NCBI RefSeq assembly: GCF_024171955.1
Contig: NZ_JAMTCS010000001.1
Location: forward strand, 124,001 to 188,000
DNA from: Promicromonospora thailandica
GTDB lineage: Bacteria; Actinomycetota; Actinomycetes; Actinomycetales; Cellulomonadaceae
Direction: 5' to 3'
Length of the DNA stretch: 64,000 nucleotides
Below the pieces are notes generated by a model that ran no database searches, had not been told where the DNA came from, and worked only from the letters and a program-made list of their open reading frames with translations. This document shows positions 23,967 through 32,197 of this stretch, piece after piece. Positions within the stretch are counted from its first letter, which is position 1; the number at the start of each line of letters is the position of its first letter. The translations under genes and the position numbers were made by a program.

Positions 23967-25157
23967 TCAGCCCGCCGTCCCCGGGTCGCGGAGCATGTGC
24001 GACTCCACCAGCTCGTGCCGCCGGAAGTACGTGGTGGCGACGGCCTGGATCGTCGCGGCGACGGGCAGCGCCAGGAACGCGCCGAGCACCCCGAACACCG
24101 CGCCGAAGGCCAGCACGACCAGCAGGCTCACCGCGGCGTTCATCTCCAGGGCCCGCGCCGACACCTTGGGCGCCAGGTACAGGTTCTCGAACTGCTGGTA
24201 CGCGATGACGAACGCGAGCACACCCAGCGCCTGCGGCCAGCCCTGTGCCGTCAGGGCCACCATCGTGGGCAGCGCGCCACCGAGGTAGGCGCCGATCGTC
24301 GGCACGAACTGGGACACCACGCCGACGAAGACGGCGAGCGGCACGGCGTACGGCGTCTGCAGAACCGCGAGGAACACGAACGTGACCACCGTGGAGACGG
24401 CGGCCAGCACCACGCGGGAGCCGATGTAGTCGGACACCTTGCCCTGCGTGACCTCCCACAGGTGCAGCATCTCCTGCTGCCGCGCGGGCGTCAGCCACCC
24501 GCAGACGGCCGCCCGGAACCGCGGCCCGGCGGCGAGCAGGTAGTACGCCACGAGCAGGATCGTCAGGGTCGCCAGCAGCCCGCCCACCAGCGTGGTGCCC
24601 ACGAGCAGCGCCCCGGACGCGACGTCGTCGCCGAACTCGTCCAGCGCCTGGCGCAGCAGGTTGTCCGAGTCGGGCACCACGACGTCGAACCTGCCCTCCA
24701 CGAAGGTCTGCAGGCTCGTGTAGAGCCGCGGGACCGACTGCGCGAGCGCGACGAGCTGCTGCACGAAGAGGTTGCCGAACAGCGTCAGCAGCACGGCCAC
24801 CACGACGAGCGACCCGAGGAGGGTGGTCGCCGCCGCCAGGCCCCGCCGCCACCCGCGCCGCACCAGCCAGACGGTGCCGGGCTCCAGGGCGAGCGCGATG
24901 AAGACGGCGATGAGCACGTTGACGAAGAGCCCCTCCAGGGCGCCCATCGCGTTCCACGTGAAGATGCCGAGGAACACCGCGGCCACGGCCATGAACAGCG
25001 CCCGTGGCAGCCAGCGGGGCGGGCGCCGCGAGTCCGGGGCACCCGGCGGTGGTTCGGGCGGGTCCACCGGGGCAGGTCCCGGACCGGAGGGCGCCTGGGG
25101 TTCGGGCGGCCCGTCGGGGCCGGTCCCACCGGGCTCGGACGAGCGGGACGACGTCAT
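23967..25157 (-). CDS. AI-2E family transporter (PerM/UPF0118-type permease)
   Basis: A 396-residue membrane protein with a Pro/Gly-rich cytoplasmic N-terminus (1-48) and seven or eight hydrophobic helices. Family marks are the central amphipathic region (SVPRLYTSLQTFVEGRF), the GSRVVLAAVSTVVTFVFLAV helix, and VVSQFVPTIGAYLGGALP followed by AYQQFENLYLAPKVSARALE, the conserved 'P.iG..lg..p' and 'yQ.iEn.ylaPkv' blocks. Members export autoinducer-like or other small molecules or act as Na+/H+ antiporters; the cargo here is not known. Confidence 0.88.
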   Translation of the reverse strand: MTSSRSSEPGGTGPDGPPEPQAPSGPGPAPVDPPEPPPGAPDSRRPPRWLPRALFMAVAAVFLGIFTWNAMGALEGLFVNVLIAVFIALALEPGTVWLVRRGWRRGLAAATTLLGSLVVVAVLLTLFGNLFVQQLVALAQSVPRLYTSLQTFVEGRFDVVVPDSDNLLRQALDEFGDDVASGALLVGTTLVGGLLATLTILLVAYYLLAAGPRFRAAVCGWLTPARQQEMLHLWEVTQGKVSDYIGSRVVLAAVSTVVTFVFLAVLQTPYAVPLAVFVGVVSQFVPTIGAYLGGALPTMVALTAQGWPQALGVLAFVIAYQQFENLYLAPKVSARALEMNAAVSLLVVLAFGAVFGVLGAFLALPVAATIQAVATTYFRRHELVESHMLRDPGTAG

Positions 25158-25194
25158 GCCCAGACCGTAGTGCTCCGTCCGCCCGGGCGCGGCG

Positions 25195-26787
25195 CTACAC
25201 GCCGCTGGCGACCAGCGGGACCAGCGGCACGTCCGGGTGGGCGCGCTCGAAGGCCCGCGCGTGCCAGACGTCGCGCAGCAGCACCAGCGGCGTGCCGTCG
25301 CCGCGCCGCACCACCTCGACGCCCGGGTAGGCGGCCACCGTGTCGAGGTGCGCGGGCGCGACCTCGCGGGCCAGCGAGAGCCCCAGGGTCTCCATCCGGA
25401 TGGGCGCCGAGAACTCGTGCTCCATGCGGAACGTCGCCACCTCGAACTGCAGCGGGCCCACGGCGGCGAGGATCGGGTTGCCGTCGCCGCGCACCTCGGA
25501 CACGAGCACCTGGACCACGCCCTCCTGCTCGAGCTGGGCGATGCCCTTGCGGAACTGCTTGGACCGGCCCGGGTCCGCGACGCGCGCGGCGGCGAAGTGC
25601 TCGGGCGCGAACACGGGCATGGGCGGGAAGGCGACCTTCGGGCCGGCGGCGTCGAACACGGTGTCGCCGACGGCGAGCGTGCTCGCGTTGACGAGGCCCA
25701 CGACGTCGCCCGGGTAGGCGTCCTCGACCGTGGAGCGTTCCCGGCCGAACACCGACAGCGCGTACTTGGTGGCGAACGGACGCCCCGTGCGCTCGTGCGT
25801 GACCACCATGCCGCGCTCGAACCGGCCCGAGCACACCCGGATGAACGCGACGTGGTCGCGGTGGTGCGGGTCCATCCCGGCCTGCATCTTGAACACGAAG
25901 CCGCTGAACGGCTGGTCGACGTCGCGCGGCGCCCCCGCGGCGTCCGGCCGCGCGCCCGGGGCGGGAGCGAGGTCGACGACGGCGTCCAGGAGCTGCCGCA
26001 CGCCGATGTTGGCCAGCGCCGCGCCGAACAGCATCGGCGAGGTCGTGCCGGCCAGGAACGACTCCCGGTCGACCGGGTCCAGGAGCTGCACGCTCTCGAC
26101 GGCCTCGGTGTGGTCGTCGCCGAGCTCCCGGGCCGCGTCGGCAGCGGACAGGAGCGTCTCCTCCGCGATCGACGCGCCGCCCGGCGCGCGGCGGTAGGTG
26201 CGCACCTCGCCGGTGACCCGGTCCAGCAGGCCGACGAACCGCCCGGCCTCGCCCACCGGCCAGGTCAGGGGCGTGGGGCGCAGGTCGATGCGCTCCTCCA
26301 GCTCGTCGCACAGCTCCAGCGCCTCGCGGCCGGGCCGGTCCCACTTGTTGACGAACGTGATGACCGGGACGCCGCGGCGGCGGCACACCTCGAACAGCTT
26401 GAGGGTCTGCGGCTCCAGGCCCTTGGCCGAGTCCAGCAGCATGACGGCGGCGTCGACCGCCGTGAGCACGCGGTAGGTGTCCTCGGAGAAGTCGGCGTGG
26501 CCGGGGGTGTCCAGCAGGTTGATCACGACGTCGCCGTACGCGAACTGCAGTGCCGCGGAGGTGATCGAGATGCCGCGCTTCTGCTCCATCTCGAGCCAGT
26601 CGGAGACCACGCCGGCGCGGTTGCCCTTGCCGTGCACCGCCCCCGCCTCCTCGATGGCGTGCGCGTGCAGGGCCAGCGCCTCGGTCAGGGTCGACTTGCC
26701 CGCGTCCGGGTGGGAGATGACGGCGATGCTGCGGCGCCGCGCCGCCTCGGCCGCGACCGGCCGGGCGTCAGAGGTCAGGACGGTCAC
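25195..26787 (-). CDS. prfC: Peptide chain release factor 3
   Basis: Translational GTPase of 530 residues that recycles RF1/RF2 from the ribosome after termination. G-domain motifs: ISHPDAGKST (G1, about 24-33), RGISITS (G2), DTPGHADFSEDTYR (G3) and NKWDRPG (G4). The RF3-specific 'DFSEDTYRVLTAVD' distinguishes it from EF-G, and length fits RF3. The GTG at 26787 gives the usual N-terminus; the 36 extra residues of the longer frame are not conserved. Divergent from padR with 89 bp between starts. Confidence 0.95.
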   Translation of the reverse strand: MTVLTSDARPVAAEAARRRSIAVISHPDAGKSTLTEALALHAHAIEEAGAVHGKGNRAGVVSDWLEMEQKRGISITSAALQFAYGDVVINLLDTPGHADFSEDTYRVLTAVDAAVMLLDSAKGLEPQTLKLFEVCRRRGVPVITFVNKWDRPGREALELCDELEERIDLRPTPLTWPVGEAGRFVGLLDRVTGEVRTYRRAPGGASIAEETLLSAADAARELGDDHTEAVESVQLLDPVDRESFLAGTTSPMLFGAALANIGVRQLLDAVVDLAPAPGARPDAAGAPRDVDQPFSGFVFKMQAGMDPHHRDHVAFIRVCSGRFERGMVVTHERTGRPFATKYALSVFGRERSTVEDAYPGDVVGLVNASTLAVGDTVFDAAGPKVAFPPMPVFAPEHFAAARVADPGRSKQFRKGIAQLEQEGVVQVLVSEVRGDGNPILAAVGPLQFEVATFRMEHEFSAPIRMETLGLSLAREVAPAHLDTVAAYPGVEVVRRGDGTPLVLLRDVWHARAFERAHPDVPLVPLVASGV

Positions 26788-26850
26788 GTCGGACCACTCT
26801 ACCGGTCCAGCTACCGGCCCAGGCGTCGCAAGCGCAGGGTTCACCGAGTG

Positions 26851-26867
26851 TATACACCGTGTGTATA
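26851..26867. promoter_or_regulatory. PadR operator (perfect inverted repeat)
   Basis: TATACAC-CGT-GTGTATA is a perfect 7-bp dyad, 9 bp before the padR ATG. PadR repressors bind AT-rich palindromes of this kind over their own promoters. Its right arm looks like a -10 element placed for a nearly leaderless transcript. Confidence 0.7.
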
Positions 26868-26876
26868 GTGCCGCGC

Positions 26877-27398
26877 ATGAGTGTTGGACACGCACTGCTC
26901 GGGCTGCTCGAGGGCGGCCCCCGCCACGGGTACGACCTGAAGCGCTCCTACGACGAGCGCTTCGGCGCCGACCGTCCCCTGGCCTACGGTCAGGTCTACT
27001 CGACGCTCGCCCGGCTGCTGAAGAACGGGTTCGTCGAGGTCGAGTCGGAGCCCGGGGCGGGTCCCGAGCGCAAGCGCTACGCGGTCACCGACGCCGGCGT
27101 GGCCGACGTCGCCGCCTGGCTCGCCCAGCCGGAGAAGCCCGAGCCCTACCTGCAGAGCACCCTCTACACCAAGGTCGTGCTCGCGCTGCTCACGGGGCAC
27201 GACGCCGACGCCGTGCTCGACACGCAGCGCGCCGAGCACCTGCGCCTCATGCGCGAGCTCACCCGCCGCAAGGACGGCGGCGACCTCGCAGACCAGCTCG
27301 TCTGCGACCACGCCCTGTTCCACCTCGAGGCCGACCTGCGCTGGCTCGAGCTGACCGCGGCCCGCGTGCAGCAGCTCGCCGCGCACGTGCGGCCGTGA
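26877..27398 (+). CDS. PadR-family transcriptional regulator
   Basis: A 173-residue regulator with the PadR winged helix (HALLGLLEGGPRHGYDLKRS, ARLLKNGFVEVESEPG, ERKRYAVTDAGVADV) and a C-terminal dimerisation helical domain typical of the long PadR subgroup. I use the ATG at 26877; the upstream ATG at 26859 lies within the operator. The protein sits directly before an ABC exporter, the usual target of such repressors, and a perfect palindrome over its promoter indicates autoregulation. Confidence 0.92.
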   Translation: MSVGHALLGLLEGGPRHGYDLKRSYDERFGADRPLAYGQVYSTLARLLKNGFVEVESEPGAGPERKRYAVTDAGVADVAAWLAQPEKPEPYLQSTLYTKVVLALLTGHDADAVLDTQRAEHLRLMRELTRRKDGGDLADQLVCDHALFHLEADLRWLELTAARVQQLAAHVRP

Positions 27399-27408
27399 CC
27401 CGCACCCC

Positions 27409-27444
27409 GCCCACGCCCACGCCCACGCCCACGCCCACGCCCAC
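27409..27444 (+). repeat. Six perfect GCCCAC hexamers between padR and the ABC ATPase gene
   Basis: Six uninterrupted copies of GCCCAC occupy 27409-27444, with degenerate copies on both sides. They lie in the 62-bp leader just upstream of the ribosome binding site (GGGAG) of the ATPase gene. Copy-number change would alter spacing in the transcript but never the reading frame. Confidence 0.9.
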
Positions 27445-27460
27445 GCCCCGGGAGACCACC

Positions 27461-28144
27461 ATGGCCACCGAACCCCTGCTCGTCGCCGAGAACCTGCACC
27501 TGCGGTTCGGCACCACCGTCGCCCTCGACTCGGCGTCCGTCGCGGTGCACGCCGGCGAGGTGCTCGCCCTCATGGGCCCGTCCGGGTCCGGCAAGTCGAC
27601 GCTGCTGCACTGCCTCGCCGGCATCCTGCACCCCGACGCCGGCCGCGTGACCTACGCGGGCCGCGACCTGACCGCCATGCACGACTCCGAGCGCAGCGCG
27701 CTGCGCCGCACCGAGCTCGGCCTCGTGTTCCAGTTCGGCCAGCTCGTGCCCGAGCTCACCTGCCTGGAGAACGTGGCCCTGCCGCTGCGCCTGAACGGCG
27801 CCCCGCGCCGCGCCGCCCTGCGCAGCGCGGCGGCGTGGCTGGAGCGCCTGGAGGTGTCCGACGTCGCGGGCAAGCGGCCCGGCCAGGTGTCCGGCGGACA
27901 GGGACAGCGCGTCGCCGTGGCGCGGTCCCTGGTGACCCGGCCGCGCGTCGTGTTCGCCGACGAGCCGACCGGCGCGCTCGACAGCCTGAACGGCGAACGC
28001 GTCATGCAGCTGTTCGTCGCGGCGGCGCGGGAGACCGGGGCCGCCGTCGTGCTCGTGACGCACGAGGCGCGCGTGGCCGCGTACTCCGACCACGAGGCCG
28101 TCGTCCGCGACGGTCGCGTGCGGACCATGGAGCACGTCCGATGA
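27461..28144 (+). CDS. ABC transporter ATP-binding protein (LolD/MacB type)
   Basis: A 227-residue ATPase: Walker A GPSGSGKST (about 45-53), Q-loop in VFQFGQLVPE, signature SGGQGQRVAVAR, Walker B VVFADEPTGAL, H-loop VLVTHEARVA. This is the family that pairs with FtsX-like permeases. The ATG at 27461 has GGGAG 7 bases upstream; a GTG overlapping the padR stop (27395) is in frame but would add a Thr-Pro repeat tail and has no ribosome site. The stop overlaps the permease start as ATGA, showing an operon padR-ATPase-permease. Confidence 0.92.
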   Translation: MATEPLLVAENLHLRFGTTVALDSASVAVHAGEVLALMGPSGSGKSTLLHCLAGILHPDAGRVTYAGRDLTAMHDSERSALRRTELGLVFQFGQLVPELTCLENVALPLRLNGAPRRAALRSAAAWLERLEVSDVAGKRPGQVSGGQGQRVAVARSLVTRPRVVFADEPTGALDSLNGERVMQLFVAAARETGAAVVLVTHEARVAAYSDHEAVVRDGRVRTMEHVR

Positions 28145-30432
28145 CGCGCTGGGCGGCCGACCTCGCCCTCGGCGTGCGCCTGAGCGTGGGCGGGGGCCGG
28201 TCCGGCTGGGTGCGGCTCGGCCTGATCGCCGCCGGCGTGGGGCTCGGGGTGACGATGCTCCTGGTCGCGGCGGCCCTCCCGGCGGTGCTCGACGCCCGTG
28301 CCGACCGCGCGGACGCCCGCTGGGTCGAGACGCAGCAGACCGTCGACGCCGGCGCCCCGACCGTGCTCACCGCGCCCGTCCGGTCCGTCTACCACGACGC
28401 GGCCGTGGAGGGGCGGCTGCTCCAGCCCGAGTCCCCCGACGCCCCGCTGCCCCCGGGCGTGGACCGGCAGCTCGCGCCCGGCGAGATCGTGCTCTCCCCC
28501 GCGCTCGACCGGCTCCTCGCCTCGAACGACGGCGCCGCGCTGCGGGGCCGCTGGGGCGAGGAGGTCGTGGGCCTCATCGCCCCCGAGGGTCTGACCGGCC
28601 CGGGTGAGCTGACCTTCTACCTCGGCACCGACGAGCTCACGCCCGACACCGCCGATCGCCTCCAGACGTTCGGCGCCCCGCGGGGGGACGCCGAGGCCAT
28701 GAGCCCCGTGCTCGTGCTGCTGGCCCTGGTCGGCATGGTCGTGCTCCTGCTGCCGGTCGGCATCTTCGTCAGCACGGCGGTCCGCTTCGGCAGCGAGGGC
28801 CGGGACCGCCGGCTGGCCGCGCTGCGCCTCGTCGGGGCCGACGCCGCCATGACCCGCCGGGTCGCCGCCGGCGAGACGCTGGCCGGCGCCGTGCTCGGGC
28901 TCGGCCTCGGGGCGCTGCTGTTCGCCCTGGTCAGCCGGGTGGCCGGCAGCCTGGTGCCGGGCAACCTGAGCTTCTACCCGCAGGATTTCCGGCCGGTGCC
29001 GTGGCTGGTCGGCCTCGTCGTGCTCCTGGTGCCGGTCACGACCGTGCTGGTGACGCTCGCGGCCCTGCGCCAGGTAGTGGTCGAGCCGCTCGGCGTGGTC
29101 CGGCGCAGCGGCGAGCGCCGTCGTCGGCTGTGGTGGCGGCTCGTCGTCCCCGCCGCCGGCGTGGTGCTGCTGCACCCGCTGGTCACGGGCCTCGACGCGA
29201 GCGCGGGCACCCAGGTGATGATCGTGGCGGGCCTCGTGCTGCTGCTCACCGGCGTGGCGCTGGTGCTGCCGTGGCTCGTGGAGGCGACCGTGCACCGGCT
29301 CGGGCCGGGCGGCGTCGCGTGGGACCTCGCGGTCCGGCGCCTGCAGCTCGACAGCGGCACGGCGGTGCGTGCGGTGTCCGGCATCGCGGTCTCGGTGGCC
29401 GGGCTCGTCGCTCTGCAGGGGATCGTGGGCGCGATCGGCGCGCTCACGGCCGAGACGACGGCGGACACCACCACGTACCAGGCGAGCGTGCTGGACATCG
29501 ACGCGGACGCCGACGAGGTCGCGGCCTGGACCCGGGAGCTCTCGGCGGCGCGGGGCGTGACCGACGTCGGCACCCTGACCTCGCTCGCGGCGGAGCCGGC
29601 GGGAGGTGGGGCTCTGGGTCCCGACGAGGTGATCCTCGAGTCGGGCCCGTGCGCCGTGCTCGCCCAGGAGGCCCAGGTCGGGGCGTGCACCGACGGCGAC
29701 GTCTTCGTCGTCGTGCCGGACGGCGCCGCCGCGCCCCCGGCCGGCAGCGCGTACGTGCTCGACGGCGGCGGCTCCGCGCCGTGGACGCTGCCGGCGTCGA
29801 CCCGGTCGGCGGACCCCGCCCCGGGCACGGTCGCCGTGATGGACGGCGGCGGTCCGGCCCGCATCCTCGTCACGCCCGGGGCCCTGGCCGGCGTGCGCCC
29901 GGAGGTCATGGCGGTCACCGCCTACGTCGCCCTCGACCCGGCGGTCCCCGACGCGCTCGACCTCATGCGCACGGCCGCGGCCCAGGTGGACCCGCGGGCG
30001 TACGCGGCGTCGATCGAGGCCCGCGGCATCGCCACCGCGCTCGGTGGCATCCGGCAGGTGCTGCTGGTCGGCACGGTGGCGCTGCTCGTGCTGATCGGGG
30101 CGAGCATGCTCGTCAACGTGGTCGAGCAGCTGCGTGAGCGGCGCCGGCTCCTCGCGGTGCTGGTGGCCTTCGGCACGCGACGCCGCACCCTGAGCGCGTC
30201 GGTGCTGCTCCAGGTGGCCGTGCCCGTGGCGCTCGGTCTGCTCCTGGCGGTGGCGACGGGCAGCGTGCTCGCGCTCGGGCTGCAGGTCGCGGTCGAGGCG
30301 CCGCTCTCGTTCGACTGGGCGGGCGTGGGCACGACGGCGGGCGTGGCGGCCCTCGTGGTGCTGCTCACCACCGCGGCCGGTCTGCCCCTGCTGTGGCGGC
30401 TGACCCGCCCGGAGGGCCTGCGCAGCGAGTGA
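28141..30432 (+). CDS. ABC transporter permease, FtsX/MacB-like
   Basis: A 763-residue membrane protein with two FtsX-type modules: an N-terminal helix (GWVRLGLIAAGVGLGVTMLL), a large extracytoplasmic region, three helices around 190-300 (LVLLALVGMVVLLLPVGIFV...), a second cluster around 340-440, another extracytoplasmic domain, and three C-terminal helices (IRQVLLVGTVALLVLIGASM ... VALVVLLTTAAGLPLLWRL). Works with the ATPase above in export, cell-envelope stress or antibiotic/peptide resistance. The adjoining erm gene makes a role in drug response attractive, but this is inference. Four-base overlap with the ATPase gene. Confidence 0.88.
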   Translation: MTRWAADLALGVRLSVGGGRSGWVRLGLIAAGVGLGVTMLLVAAALPAVLDARADRADARWVETQQTVDAGAPTVLTAPVRSVYHDAAVEGRLLQPESPDAPLPPGVDRQLAPGEIVLSPALDRLLASNDGAALRGRWGEEVVGLIAPEGLTGPGELTFYLGTDELTPDTADRLQTFGAPRGDAEAMSPVLVLLALVGMVVLLLPVGIFVSTAVRFGSEGRDRRLAALRLVGADAAMTRRVAAGETLAGAVLGLGLGALLFALVSRVAGSLVPGNLSFYPQDFRPVPWLVGLVVLLVPVTTVLVTLAALRQVVVEPLGVVRRSGERRRRLWWRLVVPAAGVVLLHPLVTGLDASAGTQVMIVAGLVLLLTGVALVLPWLVEATVHRLGPGGVAWDLAVRRLQLDSGTAVRAVSGIAVSVAGLVALQGIVGAIGALTAETTADTTTYQASVLDIDADADEVAAWTRELSAARGVTDVGTLTSLAAEPAGGGALGPDEVILESGPCAVLAQEAQVGACTDGDVFVVVPDGAAAPPAGSAYVLDGGGSAPWTLPASTRSADPAPGTVAVMDGGGPARILVTPGALAGVRPEVMAVTAYVALDPAVPDALDLMRTAAAQVDPRAYAASIEARGIATALGGIRQVLLVGTVALLVLIGASMLVNVVEQLRERRRLLAVLVAFGTRRRTLSASVLLQVAVPVALGLLLAVATGSVLALGLQVAVEAPLSFDWAGVGTTAGVAALVVLLTTAAGLPLLWRLTRPEGLRSE

Positions 30433-30434
30433 CG

Positions 30435-30472
30435 AAAAAACCTGGTGCCTGTCGCGTGCCGGCTCCTAGGGT
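30435..30472 (+). promoter_or_regulatory. WhiB7-like promoter of the erm leader
   Basis: An A6 tract (30435-30440) sits two bases before TGGTGC (-35, 30443-30448), followed by an 18-bp spacer and TAGGGT (-10, 30467-30472). An AT-rich block touching the -35 is the signature of WhiB7-dependent promoters, which drive ribosome-antibiotic resistance genes in actinobacteria. The start point would fall at about 30479-30481, just before the leader ATG. Confidence 0.55.
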
Positions 30473-30482
30473 CGGTTCCGCT

Positions 30483-30518
30483 ATGAACGCCATGATCAGG
30501 CAGCGTTCCGCCCGCTAG
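30483..30518 (+). CDS. Erm leader peptide (11 residues)
   Basis: ATG at 30483 encodes MNAMIRQRSAR and stops at TAG 30516-30518. R-Q-R is a '+x+' motif, the kind at which macrolide-bound ribosomes stall in ErmD-type leaders (there R-L-R). The ORF lies between promoter and erm and its end overlaps the first arm of an attenuator stem. The first in-frame ATG is only a few bases from the predicted transcription start, so it may be read with almost no 5' leader. Role: sensing macrolide or ketolide and switching erm translation on. Confidence 0.65.
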   Translation: MNAMIRQRSAR

Positions 30519-30625
30519 CGGCGCGGAACGCTCACCACACCCAGCGCGCTCCGCGCCGCCGGCATCCGCCGGGCGGCGCGTTCGTGCTGCCCGGATTCCT
30601 CTCAGCCGACGAATCCTGGAGCACG
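30502..30625 (+). promoter_or_regulatory. Translational attenuator with mutually exclusive stems
   Basis: Arm 1 (30502-30511) pairs perfectly with arm 2 (30523-30532). Arm 2 extended (30518-30531) can instead pair 13 of 14 bases with arm 3 (30546-30559). Arm 3 (30552-30560) also pairs perfectly with arm 4 (30572-30580). A last stem (CGTGCT 30583-30588 with AGCACG 30620-30625, plus GGATTC/GAATCC) encloses the erm ribosome site TGGAG (30617-30621). A ribosome stalled on the leader would cover arm 1 and free arm 2 to capture arm 3. Confidence 0.65.
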
Positions 30626-30629
30626 CACC

Positions 30630-31451
30630 ATGTCGCGCAACCGTTCCGTACGCACGCCCGTCTCCCGGCCGGCCTCTCCGCCCGGCCGCGCCACCGCCGG
30701 CGCCCACGAGCTGGGCCAGAACCTGCTGGTCGACCGCGAGGTCGTCGACCGTGTGGTCGACCTCGTCCCGGACGCCGACCGTCCGCTCGTCGAGTGGGCC
30801 GCCGGCCGCGGCGCGCTGACCCTGCCGCTGGCCCGGCTGGGCCGTCCGGTGGAGGCCGTCGAGATCGACCCGCGCTCGACCGCCCGGCTGGCCCGGGTCG
30901 TGCCGGCGAACGTCACGGTCACGCGCGCCGACATCCTGCGCCACGCACCGCCGTCCGACCCCTACGACCTGGTGTGCAACGTGCCGTTCCACCTGACCAC
31001 CCCCGTGCTGCGGCGCCTGTTCACGCTGCCCGACTGGCAGCGTGCCGTGCTCGTCACGCAGTGGGAGGTCGCGCGCAAGCGCGCCGCGGTGGGCGGCGCG
31101 ACCCTCCTGACCGCGCAGTGGTGGCCGTGGTTCGCGCCCCGGCTGGACCGGCGCGTCCCGGCCGCGGCGTTCCGCCCCCGGCCGAGCGTCGACGCGGGGA
31201 TCCTCCTGCTCGACCGCCGCGCCGAGCCGCTGCTGCCGGTGGCCCGCCGCCGCGACTACCAGCGCTTCGCCGCCGCGGTGTTCAACGGTCCGGGTCGTGG
31301 CCTGCACGAGATCCTCGTGCGGCAGGGGCTGTCCCGGGCCGACGTGCGGCGCTGGGCCCGCGAGCACCGGGTCGCGCCGGGTGCGCTGCCGCGCGACCTG
31401 GACGCCCGGGCGTGGGTGGTGGCGTTCACGGTCGCGAGCCGCGGCCGATGA
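30630..31451 (+). CDS. erm: 23S rRNA (adenine-N6)-methyltransferase, Erm family
   Basis: A 273-residue methyltransferase that modifies A2058 of 23S rRNA and blocks macrolides, lincosamides and streptogramin B. Motifs: AHELGQNLLVD near the N-terminus, SAM motif VEWAAGRGALTLPL (about 52-65), acidic EIDPRSTAR, and the catalytic NVPFHLTTPVLR (N-P-F form of motif IV). It differs from KsgA in length, missing KsgA C-terminal marks and in its basic Arg-rich N-terminal tail, as seen in actinobacterial Erm proteins. ATG at 30630 with TGGAG upstream. Expression appears to be inducible through the leader peptide and stems above. Confidence 0.88.
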   Translation: MSRNRSVRTPVSRPASPPGRATAGAHELGQNLLVDREVVDRVVDLVPDADRPLVEWAAGRGALTLPLARLGRPVEAVEIDPRSTARLARVVPANVTVTRADILRHAPPSDPYDLVCNVPFHLTTPVLRRLFTLPDWQRAVLVTQWEVARKRAAVGGATLLTAQWWPWFAPRLDRRVPAAAFRPRPSVDAGILLLDRRAEPLLPVARRRDYQRFAAAVFNGPGRGLHEILVRQGLSRADVRRWAREHRVAPGALPRDLDARAWVVAFTVASRGR

Positions 31452-31542
31452 CCCCTCCTCGGTGACCCTTCGTGGTGAGCCGTCACGGGATGCCCCGCGG
31501 TTCGCCATCGCTCCCGCCGATCCGTGGGGTCGAATAGGGGCC

Positions 31543-32157
31543 ATGTCGTCGAACATCGCCGTCGCCCCGAGCGCACCCACCCGCCCCCGCCGCCGCTGGA
31601 TCATCGTCGTGGCCACGGTGGTGGGGGTGCTGGTGGTGCTCGGCGTCGTCGCCGAGGTGGTGCTGCGCGGCCTCATCGACGACCGGATCGGTACCGCCGC
31701 GCGGGAGCTCCCCGCCGGGGTGACGGTCGCGCGCGACGACACGCCCGCCCTCTGGCAGGTCGCGACGGGTGCGGTCACGCTCCGCGTGCACGTCGCACCC
31801 GAGTCCCTGACGGGCATGGCGCAGTCCGCGACGGAGCTGCCCGGGCTGGAGGTCGCCGCCGAGGCCGGCGCGCTCGTGGCCCGGGTGCCGCTGCCCGTGG
31901 GCGGCAGCACCCAGACCGTGGACGTGCTGCTCGACGTGTCGGCGGAGGACGGCCGGGCAGTGGTCCGCGCGGACACGGTCCGGTTCGCAGGGCTCAGCCT
32001 CCCCGTGTCGGCGGTCGCGGACCAGATCGGCGACCCCCGGCTGAACCAGCTCACCGAGGGCGTCACGTTCCCGGAGGGCGAGAGCCAGGTGGCCATCTCG
32101 TCGGCCCGGGCCACCGAGGACGGGCTGGAGCTGGGCGCCGAGGTCGCGCTCTGGTAG
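31543..32157 (+). CDS. DUF2993 / LmeA-like lipid-binding protein
   Basis: A 204-residue protein with a short basic N-terminus, one membrane anchor (RWIIVVATVVGVLVVLGVVA, about 18-42) and an extracytoplasmic DUF2993 domain. Family features are RIGTAARELPAGVTV after the anchor and the alternating beta/amphipathic pattern to the end. Mycobacterial LmeA is a periplasmic phospholipid-binding protein linked to mannan elongation; this homologue may have an envelope-lipid role. ATG at 31543 follows AGGGG closely. Standing alone between erm and the convergent NTF2-like gene. Confidence 0.75.
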   Translation: MSSNIAVAPSAPTRPRRRWIIVVATVVGVLVVLGVVAEVVLRGLIDDRIGTAARELPAGVTVARDDTPALWQVATGAVTLRVHVAPESLTGMAQSATELPGLEVAAEAGALVARVPLPVGGSTQTVDVLLDVSAEDGRAVVRADTVRFAGLSLPVSAVADQIGDPRLNQLTEGVTFPEGESQVAISSARATEDGLELGAEVALW

Positions 32158-32197
32158 TGCTTCGGCTCAGGTCTCAGCTCACGCCTCAGCTGAGGAC

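Noticed and set aside
27395-27460. GTG at 27395 as start of the ABC ATPase, giving a Thr-Pro repeat N-terminus
   Set aside because: It overlaps the padR stop but has no ribosome site, while the ATG at 27461 has GGGAG at good distance and matches family length.
30630-31451. KsgA (16S dimethyltransferase)
   Set aside because: The inducible leader, the basic N-terminus and lack of KsgA C-terminal features favour Erm.
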